In this document: piece by piece, positions 31,493-43,321 of the stretch
How positions within the stretch are numbered: position 1 is the first letter of the stretch
How the letters are laid out: each line of letters begins with the position of its first letter
DNA from: Heterobasidion occidentale
Taxonomy: Eukaryota > Basidiomycota > Agaricomycetes > Russulales > Bondarzewiaceae
Length of the DNA stretch: 64,000 bases
Assembly (NCBI GenBank): GCA_039111635.1
Contig: JBCAQO010000006.1
Span: 248,001-312,000, forward strand
Direction of reading: 5' to 3'
Made by a program: the position numbers and the translations under genes
The notes under the pieces: model-generated
Database searches by the model: none
Told to the model about the DNA's origin: nothing
The model's input: the letters and a program-made list of their open reading frames with translations, nothing else

Positions 31493-33592
31493 GATGGGAG
31501 ATCATGACGTCTGCCTTCTGTTCTCAATTGACGGTGCCCAGTTGTATGAAATGAAGGCCTCGGACTGTTGGATTTATATCTGGATTGTTCTCGACCTCCC
31601 TCCCGAGCTACGCTACAAGAAGACTCACGTTTTACCAGGTGGTTTCATTCCGGGGCCTCACAAGCCAAAGAACTTGGATTCTTTTCTCTTTCCAGGGTTT
31701 CACCATTTAGCAGGTGTCCAGAAGGAGGGCTTGATAGTCTGGGATGCTCGGATCAAGGCGAAGTTCACGACATCTCCTCTTTTTGCCTTCGGTACAGCAG
31801 ATACACCCGGTATGGCAATGTTTGATGGCATGGTAGGCCATACGGGAGGCCAAGGCTGTCGTCGATATTGTCCAATGAAGGGACGCCACAAGGCGGGTCA
31901 AGGCCAGTATTATCCTGTGTGTTTGAAACCGGACGTCTACAGCGTGGCTGGTTGCGATCACCCCGATGTTGATCTACCTTTAGAAGATTTAATGTTGTCT
32001 CCTGCGACAACGACAAGGTATGTATGCTACCAAACTATTTCTCTTTTGGCTGAATTCCTAAAACCACGTCTCACAGGTACAACGACAATTTAAACATTGT
32101 GTGTGCCTCGCCAAACCAGACGCAATATGAGAAGTGCCGTTTGAAGACCGGCATATGTAGGCCGACCCTTCTTTCTGGTTTGCCACCCAACCGTGTTCCG
32201 CTCGGGATTCCAGGAAGTTTTCCGGGAGATTTGATGCATCTTGTGGCATTGAATCTCACCGAAGTTCTCCTTGGCCTTTGGCGCGGGACTTTGCTGTGCG
32301 ATGCGAGTGACGACAAACATCTATAGGATTGGGCTGTCTTGAAGGGAGAAACGTGGATGGCGCATGGACGGACTGTCGCAGATGCGACGCCGTATCTACC
32401 TGGCTCCTTCGATCGTCCTCCACGCAATACGGCTGAGAAAATCAACAGCGGTTACAAAGCATGGGAATTCCTGATGTATGTATTCGGGCTCGGGCCAGCA
32501 CTTCTCCACAATATTCTTCCTGATCAATATTGGCGAAACTTTTGCAAGCTCGCCTTCGGAATTCGGGTCATGCACCAGCATAGTATTTCATCCACTCTTC
32601 TTCGTGCGGCTCATGCGGCCCTCACGGAGTTTGCAGACGAGTACGAGCTGCTCTATTACCAACGGATCCCGGGACAACTTCACTTTGTGCGACAAAGCAT
32701 CCATCAGTGTCGTCATCTTGTGCCTGATGCCATCCAACTTGGGCCTCCTGCATATACGGCACAATGGACAATGGAGCGTACAATTGGGAACTTGGGTCAA
32801 GAAATTAAGCAGCCCTCAAACCCATATGCCAACCTCTCGCAGTGTGGCCTTATCCGCGCACAAGTCAATGCTTTGAAAGCAATCATCCCAGCTCTCGACA
32901 CAACGTCTGCCTCCCGACTACCACATGCCGCAATCGACTTGGGGAATGGATTTGTTCTCCTTCGCGCTAAGGACTCCACCTCACGTGCTGTCCATGTCTC
33001 CGAGGAGAATGCTATCAAACTCTACATGGATGAAAATGCGGCTGAAATCTCAGCAGATTGGGATTATAAAGTCACTAGGTGGGCTCGGCTGAGGCTTCCC
33101 AATGGGCAAATAGCACGCTGTCTCTGGAAGGAGTCGCTGAAGCCTCCGAAGGAGGTTAGAAGGGCACGGTGTGTCAAGGTAGCTTGATTTTTATCACCCA
33201 TTTCTTTCTACTCACAACACCTTTGGCAGCTTCATCTTGGAGCGCAGTATCGTTTTGGTGAAGTACACTACTTCTTCCGTATGGTTGTGAATGAGACAAG
33301 GCGTGCCCTGGCTATGGTTTCAATCTATGGATTACCCGACCCAGAACTTCTTCAAGCTTCGACATCCACCTTCATTTCATGTGAGTATCTTGGGGATGCT
33401 GGCCTCAAGGTCATTGATGTGCAGGCTATCTGTTCTGTGGTTGCAATGGTCCCACATTTCTATGGTGCACAAGGTAGTATCCGTTTTTTTGCAACTGAGA
33501 AGTTTGGCCTCGAGGTTGCAACCCTCTCACATAACAATGATGAATATATGTATAATAATACTAATAATACTAATAATTTAAATACTGAGTAG
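31493..33592 (+). pseudogene. Tnp2-type transposase, 3' half
   Basis: The frame resumes as GDHDVCLLFSIDGAQLYEMK and continues KASDCWIYIWIVLDL, LPGGFIPGPHKPKNLDSFLF and GGQGCRRYCPMKGRH, the hallmark region of Tnp2 (Transposase_21) proteins. After introns near 32015-32077 and 33186-33229 it gives the C-terminal part with PGSFDRPPRNTAEKINSGYK, QWTMERTIGNLGQEIKQPSN and a basic-aromatic end region. An in-frame TAG near 32323 (between HL and DWAVLKGE) adds to the TGA in the 5' half. The protein would be the catalytic transposase; this copy is dead three times over. Confidence 0.75.
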
Positions 33593-33658
33593 ATAGACAT
33601 TTGTCTCCTGTTTTTTTTTTGCAAATAAAAATACATGTGACATTGATTTTCTGCCCGT

Positions 33659-34105
33659 TGATGAGCATGCACCCGCTCTGGGGTCCGGGGAAGGTATTTG
33701 GGAAGCTTTGGGGAGAAGCCGACCAGCTCTAGACGCATACCGAAGACACCGACTATTACCGAACATGGTTGGTCCCTACCCGACCGACCGCAAGCCACCA
33801 AAAGACGTTTGGCAGCACTTGGGTCAGTTCGCCCACACTTCACGTACTTACCATGACCGCACAGGAGTGTTACGATAGGTGTTTACGAGATTGGAGCCAG
33901 TAGTCTATTTCGGCCGATGTGCTCCGTGAGTTGGTCGGTCCTTATTGCTTATCTTCCCAACTTCTGCATGGTCGGTCAAACACAATCTTGCACCATTACT
34001 TGGCCATCCTGGTCGTATGTTACTATTTCCTTATTTTCATTGGCTCTCCAACGCCTATTCCTGCTACCTACGCTCAGACGATGAATACCGAATGTTTGGG
34101 ATTTT
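33659..34105 (-). mobile_element. Truncated solo LTR (family S), reverse orientation
   Basis: The reverse complement matches the 3' part of the family-S LTR. It starts at the outer end TGATGAGCATG and loses similarity near 34105, so about 600 bp of the LTR are missing. Several CpG sites are decayed. It lies between the two genes of the CACTA/Tnp2-like element. Confidence 0.7.
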
Positions 34106-34199
34106 GTATTTAGTTGTATTAATGAATAGATGGGACCCTCACGTTTTTGTGAGAGTCCACTGCAAACTCAAGTAGCCTGTGCGACAGGCTATTTTAACA

Positions 34200-34553
34200 T
34201 GTATTTAGAGCATCTGCAAGAGCATGAGGACAACACAAGCATGGGTCACACTGTCTTCCAAGCTGTCCTCTGTAGAATCAATACGCTCCGACCATGTCTC
34301 TCCTAACTTGTCAATTCATCACTCAAAATCCAAGGCTAGCCATGACATATTTGTATATGCGCCGCAGACCATCTGGTGGTTGAAAATGTCTATGTGCTTT
34401 GTGTCTTATTGTTTTTCTTTTGCTTGCACATCTATCTCCGGTGGTCTTCTTCTATCCACCAGTGATTATATATGTGGTATGAATAAAACATTTGTGGGTG
34501 CTTGTATTTAGAGCATCTGTAAGGGCATGAGGACAACACAAGTGCAAGTCACA
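34200..34553 (+). repeat. Pair of 51-bp direct repeats
   Basis: A 51-bp sequence beginning TGTATTTAGAGCATCTG occurs at 34200-34250 and again at 34503-34553 with a few mismatches and 252 bp between. They may be short repeats of the host DNA transposon or a small insertion. No coding is seen. Confidence 0.6.
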
Positions 34554-34783
34554 GCAAGTTGGACCCGCAAAGTCATAACATTGTGTATGTTTTTATTTGT
34601 ATATATTGAAGCCTACGTTATATTTTCAAACAGTTGCAAGGCCTTGTTGTGAGATTCTCGTGAAGGAGAAAGTGAAGTCCGAACCGCGACGCGTCGCATG
34701 TCGCTTAGGTAATCATCATTACTTTTTGTGGGCGCGTGTGCCGCTTCCGCTTCGTCAGTCTTGTCTACAATGCACCCGTGAAA

Positions 34784-36769
34784 ATGGACAACCACCTGTA
34801 TTCCAGAAGTCCCAAACCTTCGCAGTCTCAAGACTCTTCTTCTTTAAGCTCTGTTCATCTCCGTTTGCATTCTTTTGACGATGTTTCTACTGAACAAGCA
34901 TGTCTTTTCATACCTGCTAGCTTCCAGCAGCAAAGCACGGCGCACCAGACTTCTCTAGCGTTTTCTCCACCCGCTTCCCAGCTCCCTTTCTTTGCTCTGC
35001 CTGCCCCATCTCTCCACTCTGCAAGTCCGGCATCAGGAGTCTTTGGGCTTCCAAGTCGAAGCTCGTCGGTGGATTCAGCGCGTTATGATGCTGCCAGGTT
35101 CCGTGTGAAGTCTTTGTTGTCATGTGTTCTGCCGCATACTGATGGAGGCCGCTCCATGTAGCCAAGTCCTTCATCATCTACAAGTTCTCAAATAGATAGG
35201 TTAGCATCGCGTATACTCCGCGACGCAAGTCATCTTTCCCTACTTCAGAGTGGGAATGTGCAGTACAGCCACCTCCACCATGAGTGTCAGAGCCTCAGGC
35301 AGCAAGTAGAAAATTTGACGACAGAAAACCGAACACTCAGGTGAGTTCATGTGTCTTGCTTAATCGATTCTTGTATCGGATCCTGGTTCTTTTAATAGAT
35401 TCGCATACACTGAACTTGCACGGAGCGTAACCTCAACATTGTCCACCCCCGCTCTCTTGAATGACAGTGATATTGAAATTATCGAGCCTGTACCGGATAG
35501 CGATGAGGCGATCAACTTCGCGTCCTTCTCTCAACCTCCCCTGAAGCCACTCGCACGCGTAGACTACCCTAAGGTCACGTACTGGCACAAGCATGAGTGG
35601 ATGTCCGCTTCTAAGGCCATGAAAGCAGATGCTGACGATCCGAACAAGAAGAAAGGGCCGCAAACTAACAGAAACACGACGATGATGTACGTCGAAGACA
35701 AGGACGGCAATTGCATCGACGGGCACAGAGCAAGGGAGATACGCGCTGTGGTAACACAGTTCTGGCTTTGGCTGAAGAAGGTGAATCAATTGCCAAGGAT
35801 GTGGACACAACTGGACCTCAAGCTATCGGACTTGTATCGACTCGAAATGGCCTACCAATTTCCTGAGCTGCAGCTCTGCAAAGACGGATGGAAGGCTGAC
35901 ATGATCGCGATGCACTCATACTCCCAATGGTATGGAAGATCTGTTGTACAAGGCCCCCGTCGAGTCAAGAAAGAGGCCCCCAACCAGGATATGCTTGTCG
36001 CTCAACTCACTTTGGCCAAACGACAAAATGAAGATCCCGATAGGCTTTCGAGCGAGCCCCCCAAAAAACCGAGGCTTGATCCACCCCAGCAGAGCACAGT
36101 TGCCGCCAAGGATGGCAGAATTCTCGCTCCGGACAACGAGGCCGCCCGTGCTCCAGATGGCAAGGCTATTGCTACGGATGGCGACAGCATCGGTCTGGAT
36201 GTTGGTGCTACCGCTATGGATGGCGGGGGCATCACTTTGGGTGCTGAGACGGCCACAACGAGTGTTGGGGGCATCGCTGAGGATGCTGAGAATGCTGCCC
36301 AGGGTGACGAGGGTTCCGCTCAGCCCGACACGATCGCCAATGTATCATCAGCTGACAGCGTCTTGCCAGCATCCCCCACATCACAGCCGCGTGGATCCCA
36401 ACCAGTTCCTCCAAGACCAAGAATTGTAACAAAGGTCCGCGTCATGTATCGTGGAATCCCCGTTCGCAAGAATTCACTCATATCGATCATCTAGCCAATG
36501 AACCCGCTGTACGTATTCCTGATGTTCCATTGTCTTGTCATTCTAATCATATCTCCGTCGTGCTTTTGTAGATCAAAACTTTTCCAAGGCACTCCTACCA
36601 GGCCCCTGCCAACACTCGACATCAACGGCCTCGGCCCTTCCGGTGCTGCCCCCGCTGCCAACATATCTAACGCGCTATCTATGACACGTGACGCCGCAAC
36701 TAACGAATCGACGCCCATGTTCACAAGTCCCACTGGCAGTGCTGACGCCGCTACAGATGCAGCAGCGGC

Positions 36770-36829
<60 letters not shown>

Positions 36830-37542
36830 AGCACTAGCTGCCGCAGCCGCAGCACCAGCAGCAGCAACACTAGCAGCCGTTGCACCAGCAGCCGTTGCAC
36901 CAGCCGCACTAGCCATCACCACCGCAGCAGCAACAACAGCAACAGCAACAACAGCACCAGCAGCAGCACAAGCAGCAGCAGCACCAGCGCCAGCAGCGCC
37001 AGCAGCGCCAGCAGCGCCAGCAGCGCCAGCAGCGCCAGCAGCGCCAGCAGCGCCAGCAGCGCCAGCAGCGCCAGCAGCGCCAGCAGCGCCAGCAGCGCCA
37101 GCAGCGCCAGCAGCGCCAGCAGCGCCAGCAGCGCCAGCAGCGCCAGCAGCGCCAGCAGCGCCAGCAGCGCCAGCAGCGCCAGCAGCGCCAGCAGCGCCAG
37201 CAGCGCCAGCAGCGCCAGCAGCGCCAGCAGCGCCAGCAGCGCCAGCTGCCTCAGGTGATGTCGTTGAATTTGATTCCTTTTATCACACAGTACTAAATTC
37301 TTACTATGCTCAGCTTCAAGCGCTTCTTCATCAAAGGCTCCTAGCCGGAAAAAGGGCGTTGGTAATGGTGTGTTGCGCATAGGGAAGCAACTTGTCGCAA
37401 GGTACGAAGTTCTCCAACTATGAGAGATTACACTGAGCAGTGCTGCCACCTACAAACTAATGTATCACACAGGAATATATGTGCACGGCAATGGAAAGAA
37501 CAATTTCCGAAAGGAACAACTAACGAATTCAATGTTTACTGA
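34784..37542 (+). CDS. Accessory protein of the CACTA/Tnp2-like element
   Basis: Proposed exons are 34784-35104, 35162-35340, 35399-36446, 36572-37254, 37314-37401 and 37473-37542; the donor at 36447 is uncertain. The protein starts MDNHLYSRSPKP. It is Ser-rich, then has a short coiled coil (QSLRQQVENLTTENRTL), then a conserved block YPKVTYWHKHEW ... YVEDKDGNCIDGHRAREIRA ... WKADMIAMHSYSQW that I recall from transposon-linked proteins of Agaricomycetes. A basic PPKKPRL stretch, degenerate 8-residue Asp-Gly-rich repeats, a long Ala-Ala-Pro tract and a C-terminal NICARQWKEQFPKG segment follow. A TGA at 37540 replaces the Trp seen in the related fragment at 17.1 kb, so the end may be truncated. 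Function is unknown, probably transposition-related. Confidence 0.5.
36987..37244 (+). repeat. Minisatellite, about 29 copies of a perfect 9-bp unit (GCGCCAGCA)
   Basis: The unit encodes Ala-Pro-Ala in the sense frame. Copies are essentially identical at DNA level although many synonymous changes would be allowed. It is preceded by CAA and CAG trinucleotide runs (about 36770-36985). The homogeneity implies recent expansion by slippage or unequal exchange. Confidence 0.9.
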
Positions 37543-38131
37543 TCCAGTCTCTCTCCAGACGAACTCGCGGTATGTTCAAATTGACTTCAAAAGACATCAA
37601 ACTCAATAGAATTCTAAATCTACAGGTATATGACCGTCTCGAGCAAGAACAGGTATGTAGTACAACCACCACGGACATCACATACTAACACTGTCCACTC
37701 TTCCCAGAAAACAAATTGTACAGTTGTGACATGGAATTTGGAGTACCTGGGTCGAGGTGGCTAGATGGGATTCGATGCAGTGAGATTACTGAGGCAGGTA
37801 GTTAGATGGGATTCGAGGAGGTTAGATGGCAGGGATGTGATAAATCGATGTGGTTTGATATCGATAGATATGTTCGTGATCTCAATAGACATCGATCTAA
37901 TGCACGAGATGTGGAGAGATGTCAGTAGATCGTGAATGCTCCGAAGCCTTTCCAAGATCGACTGGAGTCGATGTGGAGAGATTTCGTGACATGAACTTGG
38001 TTGAATCACTCGTTAGCATGCAATCAACGGTCTAATTTATGCGCAGCTAAGTGAGATGAAAGTCGTTCACATTCGATCAAAATGAGACTTTTCTAAGCAG
38101 ATCTAGCTATATCTACTTGTCCGTTCTCGTT

Positions 38132-38170
38132 AGCTCTCGTTAGATCTGACTACACCGGATTTTCACTGGG
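38132..38170 (-). repeat. Right terminal inverted repeat of the CACTA/Tnp2-like element
   Basis: It ends TTTTCACTGGG at 38170 and is the inverse of 18091-18129. CATGAAG follows directly. Confidence 0.75.
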
Positions 38171-38688
38171 CATGAAGTGTGATGAGTGTGGGATGAAAGG
38201 AAGAGCCCGGCCTATCCCGGCCCGATCGACTGAACTCCTCACGGCCCTCTAGCGCCGTCTGGGATCACCAATAGTCACCAATTCGAAGAACTTTTCTCTG
38301 ACGAGAATTCGAAACATGGCGACTTTATACATACAGTCGGCAGACCCCCGTCGTATGGATGCCTGACTTTCATGCAGAGCGTGACTTGCTGCGGGACGTG
38401 CGGGTTAAGGTAACCAATGTCATATATACGAGAACATACGATAACAAGAACAGCGTGGCGTACAAAGCGACATGCGAGAGCGAGCGAGACGGATCAGAAC
38501 GAGTCAAAACATGATAAATATATACGAGAGGCGGAGAATCGACAACGACTACTAGCGTCGTCAAGAGGAGGCCGAGGGAGTGTGTGGAATCTGATTGAAC
38601 GAAAGACGCGGGGAGAATGTGGTTATAGACGACAGGGGGTGCGGTCCGTGGCTTCGTGCAGGACTATAGAATGTAATTGCGCCCACTA

Positions 38689-39653
38689 CTACTGTTGAGT
38701 CGTGCTCTTGAAACTCTTGAGACTCTTCGAGCTCTTGAGATTCTTCGAGCTCATGCTCCTCTGCGAGGCCAAGCAGTCAGCGTCACAGATGTATGAGAGT
38801 AATGCGGATCGAAAGGAACTTACAATCACGGTCTTGAGATTCTTGACGAGTCCCTTGACTGCATGCTTGGTTTCCGAGCTTGTTTCGGCGCGGGCTTCAG
38901 AAAGGAGCTGATGCACATCGACTTCGGAGCGATTGAGGGAGAAATCGACCCTATCAGCATCTGCGTATCTACGAGTAGAAGGGCCAGGAGAGGGTGAGTC
39001 GGATGAGGTGCGGATGGACACTCGAGCGAATTCGAGGGGTTCTGACGGAGGGGAAGACCTCGAGATTTGGGGGATGAGCTGGGTCGCAGCGGTGGCGGCA
39101 TCGTCCGGTACCTGGGAAGACGGCGAATTATCCATGGAGGTGCGCGTCTTGAGTTGGGTAAAGATGGCCTCGAGAGTAGCAGATAAACCTGACATCTGCT
39201 TTTGAATCGTGTCATACTGCAAGCGTGACGTCTGCTCGATGGAGGTGAGTCTCGTCTCGAGGGAGGTGAGTCTCGTCTCGATGGAAGTGAGCCTCGTGTC
39301 GATGACGGTGAATTTAGTGCTGTGTTCAGCCAGAAGTTCGCCTTGTTTGCGGAGAGTGTGGATACCATTGCCCTCGATGGCATCAAATCTGGCGCTCGAT
39401 CTCGTGCTCAGCGAATTGATCCTCTCACTGAGCGACAAACGTTCGCGTATGATGTCCTGAGATTCGGTATCGTTATCGGTTCCAAACGTGTATGCCACTG
39501 GGACGTCACATATCAGCACGCAGCGCGGCCAACGACAGAAAGCGACCAGGACTAACTAGAGTGCCTATTCGTAGAGTCAGGTGCAGAGGGAGCTACCTGG
39601 GAGGTAGTCGATGGAAGCGATGAATGAGATCCGTATGACCTGAGGCTCGCCAT
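38689..39653 (-). CDS. Uncharacterised coiled-coil protein, divergent partner of the PAXX-like gene
   Basis: Exons on the minus strand are 39653-39557, 39497-38824 and 38760-38689, giving 280 residues. The introns (59 and 63 nt) have GT-AG ends, GTAAGT at the second donor. I chose ATG 39653 because of its CAACATGGC context and a TTTATAAG box upstream; an in-frame ATG at 39815 would add 54 Ser-rich residues. The protein has a heptad-rich segment in which RLTSIET/RLTSLET is repeated three times, a Ser/Pro-rich middle, a KHAVKGLVKNLKTVI helix and a C-terminal tail of Lys-Leu/Ser repeats (SSKNLKSSKSLKSFKS). There is no signal peptide or membrane segment. No family is recognised. Confidence 0.65.
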
Positions 39654-39971
39654 GTTGAGTGCTTTCGATATGAGGATGTCGTCGGATGACGTGGAAGGGG
39701 AGAACGACGAGAACGACGAGAGAGAGAGGGAGAGGAGGGTGGACGGGGAGATACGGACGCGATAGGCAGGAGACTTATAAAGAACGAGCTTGCGTTGTTT
39801 ATCCATATCGGACATATCGATGGGATGGCGAAGGCGAGGATGGCGGCGGGGCGTTGGTTGGTTGCTCTTTCGAACAACTGACTCGGCTCCTGCCCACTTT
39901 CACACTCCGCGGCCCCCACGGTGCCGGCATCCAACGGGCAGGCTTGGCACCGCCATCCCCCACATCCCACC
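39654..39971. promoter_or_regulatory. Shared divergent promoter of the coiled-coil and PAXX-like genes
   Basis: A 318-bp spacer separates the two start codons. ACTTATAAAGAA near 39772-39783 may act as the TATA box of the minus-strand gene. The plus-strand ATG has the strong context CCCACCATGG. Head-to-head arrangement suggests shared control. Confidence 0.45.
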
Positions 39972-41288
39972 ATGGCAGAGTCCGTGCTCGACAATTTCAC
40001 GGTGCTCGACGAGGTCGTGCAGCTCGTCTATCAGGGCAGCTCTATGTTCGTTGTCCTCTCGCACGTCAAGGACGACGCTTGGCTTTTGCACGCGGGACTC
40101 GCCCAGGAGGGACGATGGTGGCAAGGGAGATGGCTCGAGAACGACGTGCTCCACTTCGTGGTACGCTGCTTACGGTCGCGCGACACGACTGCGCGCGCTC
40201 AATTCGTCACATCACCAGGGTGAGAAGGTGCCCGAGCTTCTTGAAAAGTTTGCGGATCGATTGCTATCAGCCTTCACCAAGAAGGAGCTCAGCATCGATA
40301 ACTGGGACCCGCTCTCCGAACGCTCCCAGGACTTGAAGGTCAGCCAGCGCTAACCTCCTTCCATTTCGTCACGTAATTTTTTTGCTCCCCCACCAGCTGA
40401 TTCTGGGCCCTGGCGCAAAAAGGCCTGTTCACATCGCCCTGACGGAGATGACCCCGCGCGAGGCAGCCACGTTCGCCGCAGGAGAGTTCGCCGCTGTGAG
40501 TCCCACCCCGACCCGAAAATACTGACGAATCCTCAAGCCTCGCCAGATCGCACTGCAAGCTCAATCGCACCAGTGCCGTCTCTATCCCTTCGCGTATCCT
40601 CAAACCCGTACGCTCCCTCGCCATCGGCAGATTTACTGATCGGTTGATTTCTGTTTCGCATCTTTCAGCCGAAACCCACGATGATCTAAAGCGCCGGCCT
40701 GCTCTCAGCCCCCAGCGCGGATCGTCACCAGCCCCCTTCAAAGTTCCCGAAACACCGAAACACCGATCCCGCGAAGCCACCCAGCCTCTTTCCTCTCCAC
40801 CGATCCCGCCCAAGAAGCGCCGACGCTCTTCCTCAAGCCCCCCGCCTCCATTCCGTCCACCCAAGCCCTCAACTTCAACCTCCCCTTCAACGGCCACAAG
40901 ATCAGCGCAAGACCAAGACGTCGGCAAAGGGAAACGCAAGGCGAAGCCGCTCGCGATCGAACCGACCCAGTCTGAGCTGCTCGCACACGAAGAGATCCGG
41001 ATCCTGCGTCAAGAGCTCTCCAAGGCGCGCACCTTGAACACCGCGAACCAGGGCGGCAGCTTCGGCCTCGGCGGGGGCACGAGCGCTTTACAAAGCCGTA
41101 AGCTCCACCGTCCTTCCTCCCCTTTGCTTCCTTTTCTCGATCGATCGAGTGATCGCTGAGCGTGGTGGTGTCTAGGCTCGGTCGTGCCCGCGCAGATGGC
41201 CATGAGGGGCGCGTCCCTCGCGAACCCGAACAAGAAGGCAAGACGGTACCAGGCCGTCGAGTTTGCGAGCGACGGCGAGGAAGAATAG
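39972..41288 (+). CDS. PAXX-like protein (XRCC4-superfamily non-homologous end-joining factor)
   Basis: Six exons (39972-40160, 40219-40338, 40397-40495, 40547-40607, 40669-41097, 41176-41288) give 336 residues; all introns are GT-AG, 51-78 nt. The N-terminal part (about 1-150) has the pattern of an XRCC4-type head, including AWLLHAGLAQEGRWWQGRW and helix KVPELLEKFADRLLSAF. A Pro/Ser-rich linker with a nuclear-localisation-like PPKKRRR follows, then a short coiled coil EEIRILRQELSKA. The last 35 residues carry Gly-Ala-Ser-Leu-Ala-Asn-Pro-Asn-Lys and Ala-Val-Glu-Phe-Ala-Ser-Asp. Human PAXX ends in a very similar arrangement, in which a Val and a Phe two residues apart contact Ku. I infer a Ku-binding tail and a nuclear role in joining DNA ends. 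XLF or XRCC4 proper are less likely because of this tail. Confidence 0.6.
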
Positions 41289-43321
41289 GCTCCCCTCTTG
41301 AGATTCAGCGCGCGAAGGACTTGTATCTCTTGGACCGCCCGTATCTTGGCTGCTCTGTGTTTTCTTGGATTCCGACCGACCGCGGGATTGTTGACAGTGT
41401 AGCCGTAGCACTTTTGTGTGTACCAAGCTTAGTTGTAGCTATGCATGGCGAGCAGGTGTGTGCTCCGCTTTTTTCTGTCGTCCATTCGATGAGTTTGCGG
41501 AATTGGAAACGTATGTATGGAGGAAGATGTATCTCCTCTACAGGCCGCAGTATGCAATATCATATCAACAATTGCTGCTAAGGCCAGTGCGATCCTCGCT
41601 TCGCGGCACGCTAACCAGACATTATTGGCAGGTTCACGATCAGACGGTCAGTCGTTGATATGGAACATGCCAACTGATAGCTCGTTGACATCGCATGTTA
41701 GAAGGCATTCAATATCCAACTTCCTGTTGGGCCATAAATTGCCCATTCAGATCATATTCCGTATGCACCACGTTCTTCATCAATATCCGCCGTTATTACT
41801 AGTACAGCACCGTAGTACGCACGAGGCGAGGAACAGACCGACCATTCCTCGAGCGACATGCACCATCTTCAGAGCACGCTGATCGGGCCTGAAGGCAGCG
41901 CTCGAACGATCCGCAACACGCGCCATGCATCATCATCATTGTCATCATAGCAGGCATACTACACGCACAAGTCGCCGCATCGGCAAAAACTCGTCGAGCA
42001 TAGCCCAAGGCCTCGCCGCATGCCGACCGCGCGCACGTTCGTACGTCCATCACTGATTGCTATGCAGGATGTCCAAGCTTTTCGGGGTTCTTCAAGCCAC
42101 ATCGATGTACAGATCGCAAGCAGTGCTTTCGATCCACGCTAGACATCAAGGGCATCGGAACAGGATATCGGCCATTGGAGTCGCAGGGGTTGAGTGGCCG
42201 GTGCCAGTGCGATGACCGCTTTCTCTTAGAGGCGTGTCCTACGCTGGAAGATCGTCAAGGCGTGGACCCCGGACCTCGCACGGATCACACCTGTCCGACG
42301 AGCGCCGGCCACCCTACACAGTCCAGGCTCACACTGAACGCACCTCAGCAGACTTCAGCCTTGCACAAACCACGGTCGGTCGCCGTACCATCTCAACTCC
42401 CACGTGCCAGCCTCTGAATCAACGTCGCATCCCAGAGTCGACACAGATTCACCGAATGATCGTGCGGCCTCCCTGTTGGGCGCTAAGCGACCCGACCACC
42501 CACCCATATTCCATACATCCAGCGTATTCCGATCGCGCAGTTTCCTAAACTTTTATTCATCGGCTTATCATCGGCTGACTCGGCGAGCGTCAAGGCCTAG
42601 GCATTGTAAGGTCGGCACACATCATTCTAACGTAAGTGGGTCCTAATATACTATGAGAAATGTCACCAGGTGCCGCCCGAAGCGCGTACAAAATTTTTGC
42701 TGTATTTGGGGATTCGAGATTCATGATGGGCAAAGGTAATTCGAACAAGCTTCATGACCCATGTCGCATCATCATTACGAAGCTCTCTACCCAACTGCGC
42801 CAAGTCGGCCTCGACAGCTGATATCCCCGTGGAACAAACATATTCACATTCTCTTCCAAATTCTCCTCTATGGCCATGTACACGTTGAAGTTTCTTTCCA
42901 AACGGCAAAATCTTTCTAGAAATATAGTTTCGATACCTTTTTATAATAGCCGCATAGGCCGCATCATGTCCGAATTTCCACCCCCATTCTGAATGCCGAA
43001 CACGTGTAACCTCGAAAATGAGCGGCTTTCCTGCATTCCAGTAGTTCCGCTCCCGGGGTCCATTCTACAACCGATACAACCCCTTGTATTACACAGCACG
43101 ATGTAAGTTAACCAAAATCCCTTAACTTATAAAAGCGTACAAAGCCAAACGCGGTCCTACAATAATGTATTATCCAAAAGGAAGATGAAATGGAGCGTGT
43201 GGGGGTCGTGTCATGCGCGTACGTATCGAGCAGCAGCATGAAAGCAGAAACAAAAGAGATCAGCGGAGACGGAAAGCAGTCCGCGGACGCACGGCGCCCA
43301 CGCCGATGGGGCAGAAGAAGG
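41289..43321. other. Intergenic region, no gene recognised
   Basis: Up to 41783 this is duplicated 3' flank of the PAXX-like gene. The rest has only short open frames without homology that I recognise, including an 81-codon minus-strand frame at 42663-42908 in a composition that could be a decayed gene. A CATCATCATCATTGTCATCAT stretch lies near 41930. Confidence 0.4.

Larger units (their letters stand above)
18091..38170 (+). mobile_element. CACTA/Tnp2-like DNA transposon, split by nested insertions
   Basis: The ends are inverted repeats of about 39 bp with two mismatches (18091-18129 and 38132-38170), each starting CCCAGTGAAAA from the outside. Both ends are flanked by CATGAAG (18084-18090 and 38171-38177), or GCATGAAG if the shared G is counted. 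Inside are a Tnp2-type transposase gene on the plus strand, cut in two by element 2, and a plus-strand accessory gene at 34784-37542. Without element 2 it would be about 8.3 kb. A 7-8 bp target duplication is long for CACTA elements (usually 2-3 bp), so superfamily placement by ends and by transposase do not fully agree. Confidence 0.7.
38990..41783. repeat. Segmental duplication, right copy
   Basis: It matches 1-2791 in the same orientation. All reading frames broken in the left copy are open here. The left boundary cannot be set because the window starts inside the other copy. Confidence 0.9.

Noticed and set aside
34736..35161. In-frame TAG at the end of the first block of the accessory gene as a nonsense mutation
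   Set aside because: The TAG is the 3' end of a plausible 57-nt GT-AG intron (35105-35161), so the gene can be open there.
36916..37449. Long minus-strand frame rich in Leu-Leu-Ala repeats
   Set aside because: It is the antisense reading of the 9-bp minisatellite. The plus-strand frame joins to conserved exons on both sides.
42663..42908. Small minus-strand frame as a gene
   Set aside because: No start context, introns or recognisable homology. It is kept only as a remark in the intergenic entry.
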